In this document: one piece after another, positions 58,090 through 64,000 of the stretch
Layout: every line of letters begins with the position of its first letter
Position numbering within the stretch: position 1 is the stretch's first letter
Assembly (NCBI RefSeq): GCF_002096335.1
Contig: NZ_NCUW01000029.1
Location: forward strand, 186,001 to 250,000
Origin: Streptococcus oralis subsp. dentisani
Lineage (GTDB): Bacteria > Bacillota > Bacilli > Lactobacillales > Streptococcaceae
Direction: 5' to 3'
Length of the DNA stretch: 64,000 bases
Made by a program: the position numbers and the translations under genes
Notes under the pieces: generated by a model
Databases searched by the model: none
Seen by the model: the letters and a program-made list of their open reading frames with translations, nothing else
Told to the model about the DNA's origin: nothing

Positions 58090-58788
58090 ATGACTGCCAC
58101 AAAAATGAACGCTCAAGAAATTATCCAATTTATCGCTAATGCTGAAAAGAAAACCAGTGTCAAAGTAACCTTTGAAGGAGAACTCGCAACTGCCGTGCCC
58201 AGCTCTGTTGTTAAACTAGGGAATGTCTTATTCGGGGACTGGAAGGATATCGCTCCGCTTCTCGAAGGCTTGGTTGAAAATCAAGACTATGTTGTTGAGC
58301 AAGATGCTCGTAATTCGGCAGTTCCCTTGCTAGATAAACGTACTATCAACGCTCGTATCGAGCCAGGTGCTATCATCCGCGACCAAGTGGAAATTGGTGA
58401 CAATGCTGTTATCATGATGGGAGCTGTCATCAATATCGGAGCAGAAATCGGTGCTGGTACCATGATTGATATGGGTGCCATCCTTGGTGGCCGTGCCATC
58501 GTTGGGAAAAACAGCCACGTTGGTGCAGGTGCAGTTTTGGCAGGTGTGATTGAGCCAGCCAGTGCCAATCCAGTTCGTGTCGGAGACAATGTTCTCATTG
58601 GAGCTAATGCAGTGGTTATCGAAGGTGTCCAAATCGGTAGTGGTTCAGTTGTCGCTGCAGGAGCTATCGTGACTCAAGATGTCCCAGAAAATGTGGTGGT
58701 AGCAGGTGTTCCAGCTCGTATCATCAAAGAAATTGATGCCCAAACCCAACAAAAAACAGCGCTAGAGGATGCGCTTCGTACCTTGTAA
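58090..58788 (+). CDS. dapH: Tetrahydrodipicolinate N-acetyltransferase
   Basis: This 232-residue enzyme of the acetyl branch of lysine/diaminopimelate synthesis acetylates tetrahydrodipicolinate. The N-terminal alpha/beta part is followed by left-handed beta-helix hexapeptide repeats from about residue 90 to 205 ([19 protein letters not shown] and similar). The ATG at 58090 has CAGGAGG upstream. The next gene codes the deacetylase of the same pathway. Lysine for pneumococcal-type wall peptides comes from this route. Confidence 0.95.
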   Translation: MTATKMNAQEIIQFIANAEKKTSVKVTFEGELATAVPSSVVKLGNVLFGDWKDIAPLLEGLVENQDYVVEQDARNSAVPLLDKRTINARIEPGAIIRDQVEIGDNAVIMMGAVINIGAEIGAGTMIDMGAILGGRAIVGKNSHVGAGAVLAGVIEPASANPVRVGDNVLIGANAVVIEGVQIGSGSVVAAGAIVTQDVPENVVVAGVPARIIKEIDAQTQQKTALEDALRTL

Positions 58789-58800
58789 TTGTAAAAGTAA

Positions 58801-58834
58801 AAAAAGAGGCGGAACCCTTTTTCCAGCCTCTTTC
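58801..58834 (+). terminator. Weak hairpin after dapH
   Basis: AAAGAGGC pairs with GCCTCTTT across an 11-14 base loop, followed by CTGC instead of a T-run. Probably an attenuator; the deacetylase gene begins soon after. Confidence 0.45.
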
Positions 58835-58856
58835 TGCTATATCGGAGGATAGATAG

Positions 58857-59987
58857 ATGTTAGATTTGATTCAGACTCGACGAGATTTGCACCAGATTCC
58901 AGAGATTGGCTTAGAAGAGTTCAAAACTCAGGCATATTTGCTGGAAGTGATTGAGAAATTGACTGCGGGCAAGGATTTTGTTCAGGTTCGTACGTGGCGG
59001 ACAGGTGTTTTGGTTTATTTGCAGGGAAGTCAGCCGGAGCGGACCATTGGTTGGCGGACAGACATTGATGGTCTCCCTATCCTTGAACAAACGGGACTAC
59101 CTTTTTCTTCCCAACACCAAGGTCGTATGCATGCTTGCGGACATGATTTTCATATGACCATTGCCTTGGGCTGTCTTGAGCACGCCCTGGAGGAGCAACC
59201 AAAGAATAATCTGCTTTTTCTGTTTCAACCTGCTGAAGAAAATGAAGCGGGTGGCATGCTCATGTATGAGGATGGCGCTTTTGGGGACTGGCTACCAGAC
59301 CAGTTTTATGGACTCCATGTTCGCCCGGATTTGAAAGTTGGCCAGATTGCGACCAACACCCATACACTCTTTGCTGGGACTTGCGAGGTGAAGATCCGTT
59401 TCAAAGGAAAAGGTGGCCACGCAGCCTTTCCGCATGAAGCCAATGATGCTTTGGTGGCTGCTAGTTACTTTGTGACCCAAGTACAGTCAGTGGTCAGCCG
59501 CAATGTTAACCCAATCGAGGGAGCAGTAGTGACCTTTGGCCTTTTCCAGGCTGGAACCACCAACAATGTCATCACAGATACAGCCTTTTTGCATGGAACC
59601 ATTCGCGCCTTGACCCAGGATATGAGCCTACTAGTACAAAAAAGAGTCAAGACAGTCGCAGAAGGGGTTGCAGCAGCCTTTGATATGGAAGTCGAAGTGG
59701 AACTCAAGCAAGGAGGCTACCTTCCTGTTGAGAACAATCCAGCCTTGGCGCGTGAACTGATGGACTTCTTTGAAGAAAAAGAGGGAATCGAGTTGATTAA
59801 TATCGAGCCTGCTATGACTGGCGAGGACTTTGGCTATCTCCTTTCAAAGGTGGATGGCGTTATGTTTTGGCTGGGTATTGATAGTCCCTATGCTCTTCAT
59901 CACCCTCAGATGAGCCCCAAGGAAGAAGCCTTAGCTATTGGAGTGGATGCGGTCTCTAGCTTCCTGAAAAAGAAAGTAGCAGAGTAG
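58857..59987 (+). CDS. N-acetyldiaminopimelate deacetylase (M20 family)
   Basis: This 376-residue amidohydrolase/M20 metallopeptidase has [33 protein letters not shown] (metal ligands), PAEENEAGG and [13 protein letters not shown]. The dimerisation lid domain lies in the middle (about 175-290). It follows dapH and therefore most likely removes the acetyl group from N-acetyl-L,L-diaminopimelate. CGGAGG precedes the ATG. Confidence 0.9.
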   Translation: MLDLIQTRRDLHQIPEIGLEEFKTQAYLLEVIEKLTAGKDFVQVRTWRTGVLVYLQGSQPERTIGWRTDIDGLPILEQTGLPFSSQHQGRMHACGHDFHMTIALGCLEHALEEQPKNNLLFLFQPAEENEAGGMLMYEDGAFGDWLPDQFYGLHVRPDLKVGQIATNTHTLFAGTCEVKIRFKGKGGHAAFPHEANDALVAASYFVTQVQSVVSRNVNPIEGAVVTFGLFQAGTTNNVITDTAFLHGTIRALTQDMSLLVQKRVKTVAEGVAAAFDMEVEVELKQGGYLPVENNPALARELMDFFEEKEGIELINIEPAMTGEDFGYLLSKVDGVMFWLGIDSPYALHHPQMSPKEEALAIGVDAVSSFLKKKVAE

Positions 59988-59998
59988 AGGTGTTGTCT

Positions 59999-60538
59999 AT
60001 GAAATCGGAATTACGTAAGCAAGTCTTGCAAGAAATGAAGGTCATTCCTCAGAAGCAAAAAAATACTATGGATCGAGCTCTAACCGATCGACTTTTGCAC
60101 CATCCTTTTTACCAAGAAGCCAAGGTCATCGCAACCTACCTCTCTTTTCCGCATGAGTTTCAAACGCAGGGACTGATTGGCCAGGCACTAAGAGATGGCA
60201 AGAAGGTTATGATACCTAAAACCTATCCCAAGGGGCGTATGGAGTTTGTGGTTTACGATCCGCAACAGTTGGTAAAAACTTCCTTTGGTTTATTGGAACC
60301 CCAAGGGAACTTGGAAGTGGTGGATGCCTCTCAGATTGATTTGATTCATGTTCCGGGGCTGGCTTTTACAACAGAGGGATATCGGATAGGATATGGCGGA
60401 GGCTACTACGACCGTTATTTGGAGAATTTTGCTGGGCATAGCCTGAGTACAATCTATCCTTGTCAAGTTCAAGAATTTAACTCGGAAGACCATGATATTC
60501 CCGTCCAGGAGGTACTAATCGATGAAGGAAATCTTTGA
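59999..60538 (+). CDS. 5-formyltetrahydrofolate cyclo-ligase
   Basis: This 179-residue enzyme uses ATP to convert 5-formyl-THF to 5,10-methenyl-THF. Visible family motifs are VIATYLSFPHEFQT, KVMIPKTYPKGRMEF and the ATP-binding GYRIGYGGGYYDRYL. The ATG at 59999 follows AGAGG; GTG at 59990 is the alternative. The next gene starts inside its 3' end (17-base overlap). Confidence 0.92.
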   Translation: MKSELRKQVLQEMKVIPQKQKNTMDRALTDRLLHHPFYQEAKVIATYLSFPHEFQTQGLIGQALRDGKKVMIPKTYPKGRMEFVVYDPQQLVKTSFGLLEPQGNLEVVDASQIDLIHVPGLAFTTEGYRIGYGGGYYDRYLENFAGHSLSTIYPCQVQEFNSEDHDIPVQEVLIDEGNL

Positions 60539-61202
60539 TAAACGTTACCCTGTGACTAGTTTTTTTCTCCTAGTGACTGGCTTTGCATTTCTACTGATGC
60601 TGATTACTACGGGGATTAACTTTGATCAGGCAAAAACTCTGTTTCAGTTTGGAGCTATGTATGGACCGATTATTCGCCTGTTCCCAGAGCAGATTTGGCG
60701 CCTTTTTTCAGCTATATTTGTGCATATCGGTTGGGAGCATTTCATTGTTAACATGCTTTCTCTCTACTTTCTTGGACGACAGGTGGAGGAGATTTTCGGA
60801 TCCAAGCAGTTCTTTTTTCTCTATCTCTTATCAGGAATGATGGGCAATCTCTTTGTGTTTACTTTCACACCGAAAGTCCTAGCAGCAGGAGCATCTACCT
60901 CCCTCTATGGACTATTTGCTGCGGTTATCGTTTTGCGCTACGCAACTCGTAGCCCCTATATCCAGCAGTTAGGACAATCCTACCTGACTCTTTTCGTGAT
61001 AAATATCATTGGAAGTGTTCTGATTCCAGGAATCAGCCTAGCAGGGCATATCGGTGGCGCAGTAGGCGGGGCTTTGCTAGCAGTCATCTTTCCAGTTAAA
61101 TGGGAGAGAAGAATGTACAGCACCAGCCAGCGAATCGGAGCAATCCTACTTTTTGTCGCACTAGCCGTTTTCCTTTTCTATAAAGGAATGAGCTATGTGT
61201 AG
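60522..61202 (+). CDS. Rhomboid-family intramembrane serine protease
   Basis: This 226-residue protein has about six or seven membrane helices. The active-site serine S125 lies in GASTSLYGLFAA and the histidine H176 in SLAGHIGGAVGG; the family segment VHIGWEHFIVNM (about 67-78) lies in helix 2. In streptococci rhomboids are implicated in protein quality control or signalling; the substrate is unknown. It is translationally coupled to the cyclo-ligase gene and ends at a strong terminator before the CRISPR array. Confidence 0.92.
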   Translation: MKEIFDKRYPVTSFFLLVTGFAFLLMLITTGINFDQAKTLFQFGAMYGPIIRLFPEQIWRLFSAIFVHIGWEHFIVNMLSLYFLGRQVEEIFGSKQFFFLYLLSGMMGNLFVFTFTPKVLAAGASTSLYGLFAAVIVLRYATRSPYIQQLGQSYLTLFVINIIGSVLIPGISLAGHIGGAVGGALLAVIFPVKWERRMYSTSQRIGAILLFVALAVFLFYKGMSYV

Positions 61203-61215
61203 GGTTGGAATAGTT

Positions 61216-61246
61216 AAAAAGCTACTCAAAAAATGAGTAGCTTTTT
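61216..61246 (+). terminator. Terminator between the rhomboid gene and the CRISPR array
   Basis: Perfect 13-bp stem AAAAAGCTACTCA / TGAGTAGCTTTTT. It serves both the rhomboid transcript and, from the other side, the end of the CRISPR transcript. Confidence 0.88.
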
Positions 61247-61250
61247 ATGT

Positions 61251-63068
61251 AGATTGGAACCATTCGAAACAACACAGCTCTAAAACCAACCATACTTAAG
61301 AAATCATCAATATCATGTTTTGGAACCATTCGAAACAACACAGCTCTAAAACTGACGTTCTTCCCTCAACAAACCTGATATTGTTTTGGAACCATTCGAA
61401 ACAACACAGCTCTAAAACGCAACTGAAGAAGATAGCAAGAAACTTGAAGTTTTGGAACCATTCGAAACAACACAGCTCTAAAACTTACTGTTCTTATTTT
61501 CGTTTCGTGTTCTTGTTTTGGAACCATTCGAAACAACACAGCTCTAAAACACCCTGTAAGAGGTCAAACAACAGGGACTTGTTTTGGAACCATTCGAAAC
61601 AACACAGCTCTAAAACCTAGGTTTATCCTTTTCCGGACTCTTCAATGTTTTGGAACCATTCGAAACAACACAGCTCTAAAACCAACGATGAAACTTTTGC
61701 AGAAATTACACAGTTTTGGAACCATTCGAAACAACACAGCTCTAAAACTTGCGATGACTCTTCTGACGAATCAGTATGGTTTTGGAACCATTCGAAACAA
61801 CACAGCTCTAAAACTTATCTGCTGAGAAGGCAACTTTATAGATAGTTTTGGAACCATTCGAAACAACACAGCTCTAAAACGAAATCTTCTATATCCTTGC
61901 GTTTTATCTTGTTTTGGAACCATTCGAAACAACACAGCTCTAAAACCATTCAGCTTTTGAAACTGAAGAAGAAAAAGTTTTGGAACCATTCGAAACAACA
62001 CAGCTCTAAAACATACTATTTTCAAACAACAAAAACAGATTGGTTTTGGAACCATTCGAAACAACACAGCTCTAAAACTTAGAAACAAGATTTTCAACCT
62101 CTACTACAGTTTTGGAACCATTCGAAACAACACAGCTCTAAAACGAGAATTTCGCAAAAGGGAAGTTAGCTATTGTTTTGGAACCATTCGAAACAACACA
62201 GCTCTAAAACCATATAGAAATTGTGTACGAGTATGACAAGGTTTTGGAACCATTCGAAACAACACAGCTCTAAAACAGGCAAACAGACCTGTAAACATGA
62301 GTTATTGTTTTGGAACCATTCGAAACAACACAGCTCTAAAACTGTAGACGTTGCAATTCTTGCCCGTGGTATGTTTTGGAACCATTCGAAACAACACAGC
62401 TCTAAAACAACATATTATCTTCTAAAATCCTTTCGTTTGTTTTGGAACCATTCGAAACAACACAGCTCTAAAACAACATTTTAGGTGGCGATGGAAATGC
62501 TACTGTTTTGGAACCATTCGAAACAACACAGCTCTAAAACTAATAAGCACATTCTTCTCCTTGTCTAAAAGTTTTGGAACCATTCGAAACAACACAGCTC
62601 TAAAACGTTGCTTTCCTTATCTCAGCTAAGTCTATCGTTTTGGAACCATTCGAAACAACACAGCTCTAAAACTTGAGTCAATTCGATATTTAAGGTCTTC
62701 CTGTTTTGGAACCATTCGAAACAACACAGCTCTAAAACGGTAATAGTCAACCCTTTTTATCAAAAAAGGTTTTGGAACCATTCGAAACAACACAGCTCTA
62801 AAACACAGTTTCGCCATTTTGTTTCCTATCCCAAGTTTTGGAACCATTCGAAACAACACAGCTCTAAAACACGTGAAATTGTATATGGATCTTCATAAAT
62901 GTTTTGGAACCATTCGAAACAACACAGCTCTAAAACGCTTAGTTGCTGGATAATGAAAAAAATATAGTTTTGGAACCATTCGAAACAACACAGCTCTAAA
63001 ACGTACAGCTTTCTTCAGTAAGTAAACTTCGTGTTTTGGAACCATTCGAAACAACACAGCTCTAAAAC
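61251..63068 (-). CRISPR. Type II-A CRISPR array: 28 repeats, 27 spacers
   Basis: 36-base repeats (crRNA sense begins GTTTTAGAGCTGTGTTG and ends AATGGTTCCAAAAC) start every 66 bases from 61251 to 63033, so all 27 spacers are exactly 30 bases. The repeat matches the S. thermophilus CRISPR3 type, used with Cas9. The copy at 61251-61286 differs from the others in three of its first four bases, marking the old, leader-distal end. Transcription therefore runs from 63068 down to 61251, on the same strand as csn2 and cas2. Apart from that last copy the repeats look identical, a sign of an active or recently active array. The newest spacer is 63003-63032. Confidence 0.97.
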
Positions 63069-63166
63069 CTCGTAGAAAAATTTTTCTCACGAAATTTCGT
63101 AATCGCGCCATTCGTCCCAGCCAGACTTCAGCTCGTCAGGTTTCAATTGTTACTCTTATTATACCA
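63069..63166 (-). promoter_or_regulatory. CRISPR leader and array promoter
   Basis: Minus-strand extended -10 TGGTATAAT lies at 63158-63166 and contains the csn2 stop codon. The leader follows and ends in CTACGAG directly at the first repeat, the leader-anchoring end known from S. thermophilus CRISPR3-type loci, which guides new spacer insertion. No separate gene is present here. Confidence 0.75.
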
Positions 63167-63821
63167 TATTTTCAGGGTTCAAGAAATAATCAGAATCCAG
63201 CACATACTGTGGAAAATCATAGACTTTCCGAGGTTCGACAAATAAAACCCTTAGTTGATTGAGTTGGATATACTCTATCAAATTTACTAACTCATCCTTT
63301 GATAGATAGGCGGATGCATTGATGAAAACAAGGAGCTTCTTTTTCGAAAGATATTTAAAAACCTGGACAATTTCTAGCATCTTTTCAAAAGGTGTATCAC
63401 TCAGGGTTTCAACTTTGACTCCAAGTGCATCGATCAACTCTAGAATGGTAATTTCATCATACTCTAGGTCTAACTCGTTTTCCAAACATTCAAATGCCAG
63501 CAATTCTGTAATCGTAGCAACCAACTTTTCAATCATGGACTTGACTTCGGGCTTGTCATTGAGTTGATTTTCTAAATCAGTATGTATCAGCTTAAGCATG
63601 GCAGGTGAGTTGAGATTGTATCCTAAGACATCCGTTATCACTAGTAACTCGGACTCTTTCAGTGCTTTTAGATTTCTATCAAACAACTTCAACTCCCCAT
63701 CATCAGTATATTGGTAGAACTGCTTGACAATGGTTGAAAAGGTAAACTGGTCTTCCAACACTAAAAAAGTTGCATTTTCAATAGCTAATGGTTCATCCAA
63801 TAGTGAGAAATTAATCTTCAT
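63159..63821 (-). CDS. csn2: CRISPR adaptation protein Csn2
   Basis: This 220-residue protein ([20 protein letters not shown]) defines subtype II-A. Csn2 forms a ring-shaped tetramer on DNA ends and works with Cas1-Cas2 and Cas9 in acquiring spacers. The length matches the short Csn2 form of S. pyogenes-type loci. Its start overlaps the end of cas2 by 11 bases. The stop codon lies within the array's -10 box. Confidence 0.95.
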   Translation of the reverse strand: MKINFSLLDEPLAIENATFLVLEDQFTFSTIVKQFYQYTDDGELKLFDRNLKALKESELLVITDVLGYNLNSPAMLKLIHTDLENQLNDKPEVKSMIEKLVATITELLAFECLENELDLEYDEITILELIDALGVKVETLSDTPFEKMLEIVQVFKYLSKKKLLVFINASAYLSKDELVNLIEYIQLNQLRVLFVEPRKVYDFPQYVLDSDYFLNPENMV

Positions 63822-64000
63822 CTCTAGGCTCCTCTCCTAGAAAGACCAAGCGTGCGTCGGAGTTTGCTACGCTGGTATTTCGCTCGCCATTTAAGTAAAT
63901 CATGCGAGAAAACTGCTTTTCTGTAACGGTTAAGAGAGTAATGTTCCCTTTTTTAGGGTTATGAATTTTGAGTCGCTCAATCATAGCATTATTAGCAGAG
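63811..64000 (-). CDS. cas2: CRISPR-associated protein Cas2 (3' part, cut by the window)
   Basis: The last 62 codons are visible and the 5' part lies beyond 64,000. The residues [20 protein letters not shown] and [18 protein letters not shown] are typical of type II-A Cas2, half of the Cas1-Cas2 integrase. The gene continues unbroken to the window edge. cas1, cas9 and tracrRNA are expected upstream. Confidence 0.93.
   Translation of the reverse strand, partial: SANNAMIERLKIHNPKKGNITLLTVTEKQFSRMIYLNGERNTSVANSDARLVFLGEEPRDED

Noticed and set aside
61315..63111. Several open frames across 61.3-63.1 kb with repeating protein words such as FWNHSKQHSSKT
   Set aside because: They are the CRISPR repeats read as protein: 66-base units keep the frame open. 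They are not genes.

Overview
The window comes from a low-GC Gram-positive coccus of the Streptococcus mitis group (S. mitis/oralis type, close to but probably not S. pneumoniae). The evidence is gene content and order: strH next to the bgaC-PTS-agaS-galM operon, the malR/malA/malDCX/malMP locus, tyrS-pbp1b, hisS/aspS, a 107-bp RUP-type repeat, and a type II-A CRISPR array whose repeat is of the S. thermophilus CRISPR3 / S. pyogenes kind. The species call is an inference from family knowledge; no search was run.

1-13.1 kb is a host-glycan foraging region. A sortase-anchored two-domain hexosaminidase (StrH) is followed by a GntR repressor gene and, divergently, an operon for a GH35 beta-galactosidase (BgaC), a four-part mannose-family PTS, AgaS, a LacD-type tagatose-bisphosphate aldolase and GalM. 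cre-like sites sit at the strH and bgaC promoters. 13.1-20.1 kb holds a twice-broken ProX-like gene, a CsoR-family regulator with a Cys-Asn-Cys (CstR-like) ligand pattern, an unrecognised eight-gene membrane/lipoprotein cluster with two DUF3592 paralogues, and a two-module VOC dioxygenase.

20.37-32.09 kb is an integrated mobile element of about 11.7 kb in the 3' end of rpmG (ribosomal protein L33). It has imperfect 14-bp att repeats, paired integrase arm-type repeats at both ends, a tyrosine integrase, a small helix-turn-helix (Xis-like) protein, a Rep-type replication/relaxase protein, an FtsK/TcpA-type ATPase and an AT-rich cargo. The cargo holds a 642-aa orphan, a CxxC protein, and a three-gene operon coding a putative PD-(D/E)xK-like protein, a Ser/Thr protein kinase and a small protein. 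This operon is the best candidate for an undescribed, possibly anti-phage, module.

32.1-61.2 kb is mostly core genome: rpmF, ilvD, a DUF59 protein, hisS, aspS, a YitT protein, the complete maltodextrin locus with clear promoters and palindromic operators, rlmA, tyrS, pbp1b, an EamA transporter, dapH with its deacetylase partner, a 5-formyl-THF cyclo-ligase and a rhomboid protease. It is interrupted between hisS and a CPBP protease by a 2-kb AT-rich insertion coding a SLATT-like membrane protein translationally coupled to a reverse transcriptase, a probable abortive-infection type defence pair.

61.25-64 kb is the distal part of a type II-A CRISPR-Cas locus on the minus strand: 28 repeats with 27 spacers of exactly 30 nt, a leader ending in CTACGAG, csn2, and the 3' part of cas2 running off the window. 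cas1, cas9 and tracrRNA would lie beyond 64,000. The window thus carries one adaptive immune locus and at least one, possibly two, innate-type defence candidates.
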